In this document: piece by piece, positions 34,001 through 47,690 of the stretch
Numbering within the stretch: the first letter of the stretch is position 1
How the letters are laid out: every line of letters begins with the position of its first letter
DNA from: Eretmocerus hayati
Taxonomy: Eukaryota; Arthropoda; Insecta; Hymenoptera; Aphelinidae
Direction of reading: 5' to 3'
DNA length: 64,000 nucleotides
NCBI GenBank assembly: GCA_029851415.1
Contig: CM056742.1
Span: forward strand, 63,560,454 to 63,624,453
Program-made: the position numbers and the translations under genes
The notes under the pieces: generated by a model
Databases searched by the model: none
What the model was told of the DNA's origin: nothing
The model's input: the letters and a program-made list of their open reading frames with translations, nothing else

Positions 34001-37000
34001 GAAGCGCAACGGTGAGACCACATAACGGAGTCGGAACTCAACAACCAAATGGAACAGTAAGTGAGGCTAATGCTTGAAGTTCATGACTGAGACGAGAGAT
34101 AGGTCAAAAAAATCTATATAGGGAGTACAAAAAGACTCACATCTCTCATACTCGTTACTCTGTTCGTTTCACAATAAGCTCTGTACAGTCCCGGGGTCTG
34201 CGGAGGTCTTCCTGTCACCGATGTGGAGATACTTCCGTATGTCTTCTCTACCACAGATGAGCCTCGAATCATTCATGTCGACTTTCATCTCTCTTCGCGA
34301 ACTACTCTGATATCGGTTATAGGGCTTAATGACGTCTGCACATCCAGCATTCTGTTACCTCCTTCATTTCACATCAAGCTTTGTACAGCCCCAAATCCTC
34401 GGCTAGTTCAGGTTTCGGCGATGAAGAAGTTCCCTTGTATCCCAAAAGTACCGCAGATGACCATCGAATCGCTCGTGTCGACTTATATCCGCTTCTGTGA
34501 TCTCCTCTCCTATGAGTGGAGCGCGACGGTGAGACCACATAACGAAGTCGGAACTCAACAACCGAATGGATCAGTAAGTGAGGCTCATGCTTGAAGCTCA
34601 TTACTGAGACGAGAGATAGGTCAAAAAATCTATATAGGGACTACAAAAGAACTCACATCTCTCATTCTCGTTACTCCGTTCGTTTCACAATAAGCTCTGT
34701 ACAGTCCCGGGGTCGCGGAGGTCTTCCTGTCACCGATGTGGAGATACCTCCGTATGTCTCCTTTCACGCAGATGAGCTTCGAATCATTCGTGTTGACTTT
34801 CATCCTATTTCGTGAATTCCTCTAATATGGGTTTTACGGCTTCATGACGCCTGCACATCTGGCATTTGTTACCTCATTCATTCCACATCGAGCTTTGTAC
34901 TGCCTCGGACTATCAGCTAGTTCGTTGTTTCGGCGATGAAGGAGTTCCCTTGTATCCCGAAAGTACCACAAATGACCTCCGAATCGTCGGTGTCGACTTA
35001 TATCCTCTCCTGTGATCTTCTCTCCTATGAGAAGAACGCGACGGTGACACCACATGTCGGAGTAGAAACTTCACAACCAAATCGAACAGTAAGTGAGGCT
35101 AATGCTTGAGGGTCGTGACCGAGACGCGGGATAGGTCCAAGAATCCATATAGGGAGTTCAAGAAGGGTCACATCTTTCAACCTCGCTACTCCGTTCGTTT
35201 TCCGATCAGCCTTGTACAGTCCCGAGGTCTGCGAAGTCCTTTCTGTCACCAATGTGGAGATGCCTCCGTATGTCTCCTGAACCGCAGATGAGCTTCGCAT
35301 CATTCGTGTCGACCTTCATCTCTTTTCGTGAACTTCTCTGATATTGGTTAGACACCTTAATGACACCTGCACATCTGGCACCTGTTCCCTGATTCATTTC
35401 TCATCAAGCTTTGTACAGCCCAATTTCTTGGCTTGTTCGTTCTGTCGGCGATGGAGGAGTTCCCTTGTATCCCAAAAGTACCGCAGATGACCATCGAATC
35501 ATTCGGGTAAACATATATCCGCTTCTTTGATCTCCTCTCCTATGATGGGAGCGCGACGGTGACACAACATAACGAAGTCGAAACTCAACAACCAAATGGA
35601 ACAGTAAGTTAGGCTAATGCTTGAATCTCGTCACTGAGACGAGAGATAGGTCCAAGAATCTATATAGGGAGTACTAGAAAACTCACATTTTTCATTCCCG
35701 TTACTCCGTTCGTTTCACAATAACCCTTGTACAGTCCCGGGGTCTGAGAAGTTCGTTCTGTCACCGATGTGGAGATACCTCGATATGTCTCCTTTCACGC
35801 AGATGAGCTTCGAATCATTCGTGTCGACTTTCATTCTATTTCGTGAATTCCTCTAATATGGGTTTTACGGCTTGATGACGCATGCACATCCAGCATTCTG
35901 TTACCTCCTTCAGTTCACATCAAGCTTTGTACAGCCCCAAACCCTCGGCTAGTTCAGGTTTCGGCGATGAAGAAGTTCCCTTGTATCCCGAAAGTACCGC
36001 AGATGACCATCGAATCACTCGTGTCGAATTATATCCGCTTCTGTGATTTCCTCTCCCATGAGTGAAGCGCAACGGTGAGACCACATAACGGAGTCGGAAC
36101 TCAACAACCAAATGGAACAGTAAGTGAGGCTAATGCTTGAAGTTCATGACTGAGACGAGAGATAGGTCAAAAAAATCTATATAGGGAGTACAAAAAGACT
36201 CACATCTCTCATACTCGTTACTCTGTTCGTTTCACAATAAGCTCTGTACAGTCCCGGGGTCTGCGGAGGTCTTCCTGTCACCGATGTGGAGATACTTCCG
36301 TATGTCTTCTCTACCACAGATGAGCCTCGAATCATTCATGTCGACTTTCATCTCTCTTCGCGAACTACTCTGATATCGGTTATACGGCTTAATGACGTCT
36401 GCACATCCAGCATTCTGTTACCTCCTTCATTTCACATCAAGCTTTGTACAGCCCCAAATCCTCGGCTAGTTCAGGTTTCGGCGATGAAGAAGTTCCCTTG
36501 TATCCCAAAAGTACCGCAGATGACCATCGAATCGCTCGTGTCGACTTATATCCGCTTCTGTGATCTCCTCTCCTATGAGTGGAGCGCGACGGTGAGACCA
36601 CATAACGAAGTCGGAACTCAACAACCGAATGGATCAGTAAGTGAGGCTCATGCTTGAAGCTCATTACTGAGACGAGAGATAGGTCAAAAAATCTATATAG
36701 GGACTACAAAAGAACTCACATCTCTCATTCTCGTTACTCCGTTCGTTTCACAATAAGCTCTGTACAGTCCCGGGGTCGCGGAGGTCTTCCTGTCACCGAT
36801 GTGGAGATACCTCCGTATGTCTCCTTTCACGCAGATGAGCTTCGAATCATTCGTGTTGACTTTCATCCTATTTCGTGAATTCCTCTAATATGGGTTTTAC
36901 GGCTTCATGACGCCTGCACATCTGGCATTTGTTACCTCATTCATTCCACATCGAGCTTTGTACTGCCTCGGACTATCAGCTAGTTCGTTGTTTCGGCGAT

Positions 37001-40000
37001 GAAGGAGTTCCCTTGTATCCCGAAAGTACCACAAATGACCTCCGAATCGTCGGTGTCGACTTATATCCTCTCCTGTGATCTTCTCTCCTATGAGAAGAAC
37101 GCGACGGTGACACCACATGTCGGAGTAGAAACTTCACAACCAAATCGAACAGTAAGTGAGGCTAATGCTTGAGGTTCGTGACCGAGACGCGGGATAGGTC
37201 CAAGAATCCATATAGGGAGTTCAAGAAGGGTCACATCTTTCAACCTCGCTACTCCGTTCGTTTTCCGATCAGCCTTGTACAGTCCCGAGGTCTGCGAAGT
37301 CCTTTCTGTCACCAATGTGGAGATGCCTCCGTATGTCTCCTGAACCGCAGATGAGCTTCGCATCATTCGTGTCGACCTTCATCTCTTTTCGTGAACTTCT
37401 CTGAAATTGGTTAGACACCTTAATGACACCTGCACATCTGGCATCCTGTTCCCTGATTCATTTCTCATCAAGCTTTGTACAGCCCAATTTCTTGGCTTGT
37501 TCGTTCTGTCGGCGATGGAGGAGTTCCCTTGTATCCCAAAAGTACCGCAGATGACCATCGAATCATTCGTGTCGACATATATCCGCTCCTTTGATCTCCT
37601 CTCCTATGATGGGAGCGCGACGGTGACACCACATAACGAAGTCGAAACTCAACAACCAAATGGAACAGTAAGTTAGGCTAATGCTTGAATCTCGTCACTG
37701 AGACGAGAGATAGGTCCAAGAATCTATATAGGGAGTACTAGAAAACTCACATTTTTCATTCCCGTTACTCCGTTCGTTTCACAATAACCCTTGTACAGTC
37801 CCGGGGTCTGAGAAGTTCGTTCTGTCACCGATGTGGAGATACCTCCATATGTCTCCTTTCACGCAGATGAGCTTCGAATCATTCGTGACGACTTTCATTC
37901 TATTTCGTGAATTCCTCTAATATGGGTTTTACGGCTTTATGTGGCGTGCACATCTGGCATTTGTTACCTCATTCATCGAGCTTTGTATTGCCTCGGAGTC
38001 TCGGCTAGTTCGTGGTTTAGGCGATGACGGAGTTCCCTTGTATCCCGAAAGTACCGCAGATGACCATGAAATCGTTCCTGTCGACTTTTATCCTCTCCTG
38101 TGATCTTCCCTCCTATGAGGGAAACGCGACGGTACACCACATGTCGGAGTAGGAACTTAACAACTGAATGGAACAGTAAGTGAGGCTAATGCTCGAAGTT
38201 CGTGACCTAGGCGAGATATATGCCCATAACCCATATAAGAAGTCCAAGAAGACTCACATCTCCCGTTCCCGTCACCCGGTCCAATCTGCAATGAGCCTTG
38301 AACCCCCTGGAGCTCCGCCAAGTACCTTCTATCACCGATCTGCATGGAACCCTGTGTGTCTTCTCGACCACAGAAGAGCACCGAGTCGTTCGTGCCGGCT
38401 TGTATCTTGTTTCGGGAACTTCTCTCATATGGGTTATACGATTCAATGATGGCGCCACATCTGTCGTTCAGTTGCCTGATTCGTTCCCTATTTAGCTCCG
38501 TACTGTACCGGATTCTTGTAAACCCCAAAATAAAAGTCTCCCCGTATCCCTCCAGCACCGCAGACGACCATCGGATCGTTCGTGTCGGTTGGTTTCTTCT
38601 TCGGTCATTTTTCCTACTGTCAGTGGATTCCACCGATGATACCTCTCGCTGGAGTAGGAAATAACGACTAAATGGAACAGTGAGTGAGGCTAATGCTTGA
38701 ATCTCGTCACTGAGACGAGAGATAGGTCCAAGAATCTATATAGGGAGTACTAGAAGACTCACCTTTTTCATTCCCTTTAGTCCGTTCGTTTCACAATCAC
38801 CGTTGTACAGTCCCGGGGTCTGAGAAGTTCGTTCTGTCACCGATGTGGAGATACCTCCATATGTCTCCTTTCACGCAGATGAGCTTCGAATCATTCATGT
38901 CGACTTTCATCTCTCTACGCGAACTACTCTGATATCGGTTATACGGCTTAATGACGTCTGCACATCCAGCATTCTGTTACCTCCTTCATTTCACATCAAG
39001 CTTTGTACAGCCCCAAATCCTCGGCTAGTTCAGGTTTCGGCGATCAAGAGGTTCCCTTGTATCCCAAAAGTACCGCAGATGACCATCGAATCGCTAGTGT
39101 CGCTTTATATCCGCTCCGTTGGTCTCCTCTCCTATGAGTAGAGCGCGACGGTGAGACCACATAACGAAGTCGGAAGTCAACAACCGAATGGAACAGTAAG
39201 TGAGGCTAATGCTTGAAGCTCATTACTGAGACGAGAGATAGGTCAAAAAATCTATATAGGGAGTACAAAAGAACTCACATCTCTCATTCTCGTTACTCCG
39301 TTCGTTTCACAATAAGCTCTGTACAGTCCCGGGGTCTGCGGAGGTCTTCCTGTCACCGATGTGGAGATACCTCCGTATGTCTCCTTTCACGCAGATGAGC
39401 TTCGAATCATTCGTGTTGACTTTCATCCTATTTCGTGAATTCCTCTAATATGGGTTTTACGGCTTCATGACGCCTGCACATCTGGCATTTGTTACCTCTT
39501 TCATTCCACATCGAGCTTTGTACTGCGTCGGAGTATCAGCTAGTTCGTTGTTTCGGCGATGAAGGAGTTCCCTAGTATCCCGAAAGTACCACAAATGACC
39601 TCCGAATCGTCCGTGTCGACTTATATCCTCTCCTGTGATCTTCTCTCCTATGAGAAGAACGCGACGGTGACACCACATGTCGGAGTAGAAACTTCACAAC
39701 CAAATGGAACAGTAAGTGAGGCTAATGCTTGAGGTTCGTGACCGAGACGCGGGATAGGTCCAAGAATCCATATAGGGAGTTCAAGAAGGGTCACATCTTT
39801 CAACCTCGCTACTCCGTTCGTTTTCCGATCAGCCTTGTACAGTCCCGAGGTCTGCGAAGTCCTTTCTGTCACCAATGTGGAGATGCCTCCGTATGTCTCC
39901 TGAACCGCAGATGAGCTTCGCATCATTCGTGTCGACCTTCATCTCTTTTCGTGAACTTCTCTGATATTGGTTAGACACCTTAATGACACCTGCACATCTG

Positions 40001-43000
40001 GCATCCTGTTCCCTGATTTATTTCTCATTAAGCTTTGTACAGCCCGATTTCTTGGCTTGTTCGTTCTGTCGGCGATGGAGGAGTTCCCTTGTATCCCAAA
40101 AGTACCGCAGATGACCATCGAATCATTCGTGTCGACATATATCCGCTTCTTTGATCTCCTCTCCTATGATGGGAGCGCGACGGTGACACCACATAACGAA
40201 AACGAAATTCAACAACCAAATGGAACAGTAAGTGAGGCTAATGCTTGAAGTTCATGACTGAGACGAGAGATAGGTCAAAAAAATCTATATAGGGAGTACA
40301 AAAAGACTCACATCTCTCATTCTCGTTACTCTGTTCGTTTCACAATAAGCTCTGTACAGTCCCGGGGTCTGCGGAGGTCTTCCTGTCACCGATGTGGAGA
40401 TACTTCCAAATGTCTTCTCTACCACAGATGAGCCTCGAATCATTCATGTCGACTTTCATCTCTCTACGCGAACTACTCTGATATCGGTTATACGGCTTAA
40501 TGACGTCTGCAAATCCAGCATTCTGTTACCTCCTTCATTTCACATCAAGCTTTGTACAGCCCCAAATCCTCGGCTAGTTCAGGTTTCGGCGATGAAGAAG
40601 TTCCCTTGTATCCCAAAAGAACCGCAGATGACCATCGAATCGCTCGTGTCGACTTATATCCGCTTCTGTGATCTCCTCTCCTATGAGTGGAGCGCGACGG
40701 TGAGACCACATAACGAAGTCGGAACTCAACAACCGAATGGATCAGTAAGTGAGGCTCATGCTTGAAGCTCATTACTGAGACGAGAGATAGGTCAAAAAAT
40801 CTATATAGGGAGTACAAAAGAACTCACATCTCTCATTCTCGTTACTCCGTTCGTTTCACAATAAGCTCTGTACAGTCCCGGGGTTTGCGGAGGTCTTCCT
40901 GTCACCGATGTGGAGATACCTCCGTATGTCTCCTTTCACGCAGATGAGCTTCGAATCATTCGTGTTGACTTTCATCCTATTTCGTGAATTCCTCTAATAT
41001 GGGTTTTACGGCTTCATGACGCCTGCACATCCGGCATTTGTTACCTCATTCATTCCACATCGAGCTTCGTACTGCCTCGGAGTATCAGCTAGTTCGTTGT
41101 TTCGGCGATGAAGGAGTTCCCTTGTATCCCGAAAGTACCACAAATGACCTCCGAATCGTCTGTGTCGACTTATATCCTCTCCTGTGATCTTCTCTCCTAT
41201 GAGAAGAACGCGACGGTGACACCACATGTCGGAGTAGAAACTTCACAACCAAATCGAACAGTAAGTGAGGCTAATGCTTGAGGTTCGTGACCGAGACGCG
41301 GGATAGGTCCAAGAATCCATATAGGGAGTTCAAGAAGGGTCACATCTTTCAACCTCGCTACTCCGTTCGTTTTCCGATCAGCCTTGTACAGTCCCGAGGT
41401 CTGCGAAGTCCTTTCTGTCACCAATGTGGAGATGCCTCCGTATGTCTCCTGAACCGCAGATGAGCTTCGCATCATTCGTATCGACCTTCATCTCTTTTCG
41501 TGAACTTCTCTGATATTGGTTAGACACCTTAATGACACCTGCACATCTGGCATCCTGTTCCCTGATTCATTTCTCATCAAGCTTTGTACAGCCCAATTTC
41601 TTGGCTTGTTCGTTCTGTCGGCGATGGAGGAGTTCCCTTGTATCCCAAAAGTACCGCAGATGACCATCGAATCATTCGTGTCGACATATATCCGCTTCTT
41701 TGATCTCCTCTCCTATGATGGGAGCGCGACGGTGACACGACATAACGAAGTCGAAACTCAACAACCAAATGGAACAGTAAGTTAGGCTAATGCTTGAATC
41801 TCGTCACTGAGACGAGAGATAGGTCCAAGAATCTATATAGGAAGTACTAGAAAACTCACATTTTTCATTCCCGTTACTCCGTTCGTTTCACAATAACCCT
41901 TGTACAGTCCCGGGGTCTGAGAAGTTCGTTCTGTCACCGATGTGGAGATACCTCCATATGTCTCCTTTCACGCAGATGAGCTTCGAATCATTCGTGACGA
42001 CTTTCATTCTATTTCGTGAATTCCTCTAATATGGGTTTTACGGCTTTATGTGGCGTGCAAATCTGGCATTTGTTACCTCATTCATCGAGCTTTGTATTGC
42101 CTCGGAGTCTCGGCTAGTTCGTGGTTTAGTCGATGACGGAGTTCCCTTGTATCCCGAAAGTACCGCAGATGACCATGAAATCGTTCCTGTCGACTTTTAT
42201 CCTCTCCTGTGATCTTCCCTCCTATGAGGGAAACGCGACGGTGACACCACATGTCGGAGTAGGAACTTAACAACTGAATGAAACAGTAAGTGAGGCTAAT
42301 GCTCGAAGTTCGTGACCTAGGCGAGATATATGCCCATAACCCATATAAGAAGTCCAAGAAGACTCACATCTCCCGTTCCCGTCACCCGGTCCAATCTGCA
42401 ATGAGCCTTGAACCCCCTGGAGCTCTGCCAAGTCCCTTCTATCACCGATCTGCATGGACCCCTGTGTGTCTTCTCGACCACAGAAGAGCACCGAGTCGTT
42501 CGTGCCGGCTTGTATCTTGTTTCGGGAACTTCTCTCATATGGGTTATACGATTCAATGATGGCGCCACATCTGTCGTTCAGTTGCCTGATTCGTTCCCTA
42601 TTTAGCTCCGTACTGTACCGGATTCTTGTAAACCCCAAAATAAAAGTCTCCCCGTATCCCTCCAGCACCGCAGACGACCATTGGATCGTTCGTGTCGGTT
42701 GGTTTCTTCTTCGGTCATTTTTCCTACTGTCAGTGGATTCCACCGATGATACCTCTCGCTGGAGTAGGAAATAACGACTAAATGGAACAGTGAGTGAGGC
42801 TAATGCTTGAATCTCGTCACTGAGACGAGAGATAGGTCCAAGAATCTATATAGGGAGTACTAGAAGACTCACCTTTTTCATTCCCGTTAGTCCGTTCGTT
42901 TCACAATCACCGTTGTACAGTCCCGGGGTCTGAGAAGTTCGTTCTGTCACCGATGTGGAGATACCTCCATATGTCTCCTTTCACGCAGATGAGCTTCGAA

Positions 43001-45166
43001 TCATTCGTGTCGACTTTCATTCTATTTCGTGAATTTCTCTAATATGGGTTTTACGGCTTGATGACGCATGCACATCCAGCATTCTGTTACCTCCTTCATT
43101 TCACATCAAGCTTTGTACAGCCCCAAACCCTCGGCTAGTTCAGGTTTCGGCGATGAAGAAGTTCCCTTGTATCCCGAAAGTACCGCAGATGACCATCGAA
43201 TCACTCGTGTCGAATTATATCCGCTTCTGTGATTTCCTCTCCCATGAGTGGAGCGCAACGGTGAGACCACATAACGGAGTCGGAACTCAACAACCAAATG
43301 GAACAGTAAGTGAGGCTAATGCTTGAAGTTCATGACTGAGACGAGAGATAGGTCAAAAAAATCTATATAGGGAGTACAAAAAGACTCACATCTCTCATTC
43401 TCGTTACTCTGTTCGTTTCACAATAAGCTCTGTACAGTCCCGGGGTCTGCGGAGGTCTTCCTGTCACCGATGTGGAGATACTTCCGTATGTCTTCTCTAC
43501 CACAGATGAGCCTCGAATCATTCATGTCGACTTTCATCTCTCTTTGCGAACTACTCTGATATCGGTTATACGGCTTAATGACGTCTGCACATCCAGCATT
43601 CTGTTACCTCCTTCATTTCACATCAAGCTTTGTACAGCCCCAAATCCTCGGCTAGTTCAGGTTTCGGCGATGAAGAAGTTCCCTTGTATCCCAAAAGTAC
43701 CGCAGATGACCATCGAATCGCTAGTGTCGCTTTATATCCGCTCCGTTGATCTCCTCTCCTATGAGTAGAGCGCGACGGTGAGACCACATAACGAAGTCGG
43801 AACTCAACAACCGAATGGAACAGTAAGTGAGGCTAATGCTTGAAGCTCATTACTGAGACGAGAGATAGGTCAAAAAATCTATATAGGGAGTACAAAAGAA
43901 CTCACATCTCTCATTCTCGTTACTCCGTTCGTTTCACAATAAGCTCTGTACAGTCCCGGGATCTGCGGAGGTCTTCCTGTCACCGATGTGGAGATACCTC
44001 CGTATGTCTCCTTTCACGCAGATGAGCTTCGAATCATTCGTGTTGACTTTCATCCTATTTCGTGAATTCCTCTAATATGGGTTTTACGGCTTCATGATGC
44101 CTGCACATCTGGCATTTGTTACCTCATTCATTCCACATCGAGCTTTGTACTGCCTCGGAGTATCAGCTAGTTCGTTGTTTCGGCGATGAAGGAGTTCCCT
44201 TGTATCCCGAAAGTACCACAAATGACCTCCGAATCGTCGGTGTCGACTTATATCCTCTCCTGTGATCTTCTCTCCTATGAGAAGAACGCGACGGTGACAC
44301 CACATGTCGGAGTAGAAACTTCACAACCAAATGGAACAGTAAGTGAGGCTAATGCTTGAGGTTCGTGACCGAGACGCGGGATAGGTCCAAGAATCCATAT
44401 AGGGAGTTCAAGAAGGGTCACATCTTTCAACCTCGCTACTCCGTTCGTTTTCCGATCAGCCTTGTACAGTCCCGAGGTCTGCGATGTCCTTCCTGTCACC
44501 AATGTGAAGATGCCTCCGTATGTCTCCTGAACCGCAGATGAGCTTCGCATCATTCGTGTCGACCTTCATCTCTTTTCGTGAACTTCTCTGATATTGGTAG
44601 GACACCTTAATGACACCTGCACATCTGGCATCCTGTTCCCTGATTCATTTCTCATCAAGCTTTGTACAGCCCAATTTTTTGGCTTGTTCGTTCTGTCGGC
44701 GATGGAGGAGTTCCCTTGTATCCCAAAAGTACCGCAGATGACCATCGAATCATTCGTGTCGACATATATCCGCTTCTTTGATCTCCTCTCCTATGATGGG
44801 AGCGCGACGTCGACACCACATAACGAAGTCGAAACTCAACAACCAAATGGAACAGTAAGTTAGGCTAATGCTTGAATCTCGTCACTGAGACGAGAGATAG
44901 GTCCAAGAATCTATATAGGGAGTACTAGAAAACTCACATTTTTCATTCCCGTTACTCCGTTCGTTTCACAATAACCCTTGTACAGTCCCGGGGTCTGAGA
45001 AGTTCATTCTGTCACCGATGTGGAGATACCTCCATATGTCTCCTTTCACGCAGATGAGCTTCGAATCATTCGTGACGACTTTCATTCTATTTCGTGAATT
45101 CCTCTAATATGGGTTTTACGGCTTCATGTGGCGTGCACATCTGGCATTTGTTACCTCATTCATCGA
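28075..45166. repeat. 17-kb tandem array, about 33 units of roughly 515 bp
   Basis: A unit recurs with period 505-526 bp. Each contains GGAACAGTAAGTGAGG or a variant (33 counted), GATAGGTCCAAGAATCTATA, TGTACAGTCCCGGGGTCTG, CGCAGATGA and CGACGGTGACACC. Two halves of a unit are homologous: CAAGCTTTGTACAG, CGCAGATGACCATCGAATC and TATGAG in one align with AAGCTCTGTACAG, CGCAGATGAGCTTCGAATC and AATATGGG in the other, so the unit is an ancient dimer. Several unit types alternate in a higher-order pattern. Open frames of 60-158 codons occur on both strands and in different phases, so coding status is unresolved. The array begins in unit sequence near 28075 and stops abruptly mid-unit at 45166. Confidence 0.95.
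33000..37130. repeat. Nearly identical 2063-bp higher-order duplication
   Basis: Four consecutive units (about 33000-35065) are repeated next to themselves with an offset of 2063 bp. I saw only a few differences, for example G versus C near 34323/36386 and T versus G near 33851/35914. The block shares private variants such as ATTCGGGTAAACATATATCC. Other blocks repeat with offsets of about 4110 and 6686 bp. Confidence 0.85.
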
Positions 45167-47690
45167 GCGCAGCAGACTGCGCATACCGGAAAGCATCGCG
45201 CCGGACCTGCAAATGCCTTATTGGCTAACTTTGGAATCAATTTTCATCCGATTTTCATCGTCAAGGTATGATTTTGTTGTTCACTCACGGTTTTTCGGAG
45301 CTGCATTGATGAATATATTCAACTCTGCCACAACAAATGATGTTCATTAACGTATAAGCTAGTATAAACATTGACGTTCCCATAAGATTGCTCGTACTTG
45401 TTTGTGATATGCAGATGCTCTTTTCTCATAATCTCTATCATGAACCTCTCTTCCTCTTGATAGAGAAGGAGAGCTCAGTGTTTCAGCTCCAATTCTAGCT
45501 AGTTCTCACTCAGTAAAACATATTCATTGGAAAAGCAGGTGCCTCCTCAAGCTCACTTTGAGGCGACTGTTTCTTGATTGCTTAATGCTAAAAGATAAAC
45601 GTGAGACCTGATACGAGTGCCGATGGAACAAACAACAGACTCATTAGGACCTGGGCAGATGGAAGATGAGGAAGTCTTCTGGGAAAATGTTGGCAGACTT
45701 ACGTTCACTTAGATGCAGATTCTCATCTTGTTGGCGTCTCCATGATGAAGGTTCAACCAAATTTGTATTTCCAAGGGCGGCTCGACTTGCACCCATACCG
45801 ACTGACATCCCAGTTTGTTGCATAGCGTATTATCATTGGACTGTAGATCTTCGTACACTCGCGAGTCGATGATTGTGTAGTCATGGACACTCAAATTTGG
45901 ACTAACTTTCGATACTTTAAGTCCGCAACACGATGGACTTCAATAGCGAGGTACTCTAGAGTATCAGATTTTAGTATTCTATGAAAACCTGTTTCTCACG
46001 TAGACAACGGGGCGAAAATGGGGAAATTCATAGGAATTCTCAGATATAACGACTTTGTTTCACGTGACTGTAAATGGGACGATTGAATAGCGTTATGGAC
46101 TGCCAGGTGAGTGGAAACCCGTGAGCACCGTCCCTAAGCTGGAAAATTCGAGACGTTAATCGATCTAGAAAGCCGTTGGTCCTCCAAATTTCTCTTGAGG
46201 TCTTTATTCTGTCCAATCCAAGTGATGGTCAGATTGAATTGGCTATCAGACAGAAACTCGAGTTGACGACTGTTTATTAGTTCAGGAAAGCTTAGCGCAG
46301 ATTCTTATGAAATCCGTCGATCTATTTTGTCTTGAGCTTTCAACTGAGATATACACTGAAAGAAATCCTTGCTTATGGAGCAAGGTTCCTCGCTTTTACT
46401 ATTCTAGCATTTGTTACGTTGCTCCTAAAGCAACTAGACTTCACAGATTTGCAATCACAGTCGTATACACAGGTCTGGAAACTCCCATAGGAAATTCGGC
46501 GCGCTTCGCGAACACCGAAAGTTTCTCTCACCTGCCACTAGGGCCCCTGGCGCTGTGACCGAGTTTCTCAATGTTCATTTTTTGTGATCTTTCTGCCAGA
46601 AATTTCCAAATAATGCAGACCAATATAACCTGGGCAAGACGGCAACCGAGGCCGCAATAATCAGCGATGTTGTGTGATTGTGTAAAAGAGAAATCTAGCC
46701 ATCGGAGGCTCGAGCCTGTTAATTTGAGAGTTACTCACAAAATAATTATTTACCTGTCTTCACACTCCAAAGAATGAGATATGCGCTCAATCATGCAAGA
46801 AACAGCTTCAATGATATCCCAGATTCTTTAACATGCAAAAGAGAAGTTTGCGATCAATCAATGGCTAGTTCGAACTTCGAAGTGCATGAATGCTTAATTC
46901 CAAGCGAATTATATTTTGAAATGCATTCTCTTAGGAACCCGTGGCAATTTGAGTACGAAAACTTGACAAGAGAGTCCAACAAGACAGCCATTCATTCAAT
47001 CTGGATAAGTTGCTCTATTATTCTTATTTTGACTCCAAATCATCTTCCTGCAGGGATGATAAAGTCAGTGATCATGTCAGTGATGCTGTAAATGTACACT
47101 ACGTTTCACTTTTTCAACATCGGTATTATCCTTAGGCTCTCACAAACTACATCATGATAATGATCTAATGTCTATTGTGATTCCTAATAGCGATTAAATA
47201 GCCGTTAGGTATATTTTTTAGTCATTTCTCGATTGAGGCTTGGAAGTTTCGACCATTTATAGCACGGAGGTTGCTCACAATGTAACTCCCAATATTTCCT
47301 TCTTTGGAGATCTTACTAGGTTATGTTGATGTTTTGATTAATCATTTTTCGCTAACACGACCCAAGCGCCCCTCTTGCGGTGGTCGAAATTGGAAGCACA
47401 CGCTGTCTCACTAAGGGCGCGCGCTAAACCAATGGAGTTTCCAGACCTGCATATGGGTGATTCCGCCAACTGAAGAAGGACGTGGTATGCAAGGCTGTAC
47501 GCTCCGTCTGTACCAAAATGCTTGTTCTCAATGCTCAAACATGGTCCAAATAGTGCCAAAATTCAGTCCCAAATACTACTTAGAGCCTGCCTATTCACTA
47601 AAGGTCTCAGAATCATGGAATGATAGGCTTTGCGTAAGAGTAAGTGGATGGTATTCACTACCATCGGCAGCATTCTTCAGCGTGTAACTG
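45167..47690. other. Unique sequence without a supported gene
   Basis: Begins exactly where the array breaks off. Several ORFs of 60-105 codons overlap on both strands; the longest (46774-47091, plus) shows no recognisable motif and no supporting signals. CAGGTCTGGAAACTCC near 46472 recurs inverted near 47435, a weak diverged inverted pair. Confidence 0.45.

Noticed and set aside
28075..45166. Mutually exclusive exon cluster of a receptor-type gene
   Set aside because: Exon-like parts are not multiples of three, open frames occur on both strands with different phases, and no flanking constant exons were found. Kept only as a testable idea.
46774..47091. 105-codon ORF
   Set aside because: No motif, no supporting splice, promoter or polyadenylation signal and no duplicate to compare; left as unsupported.
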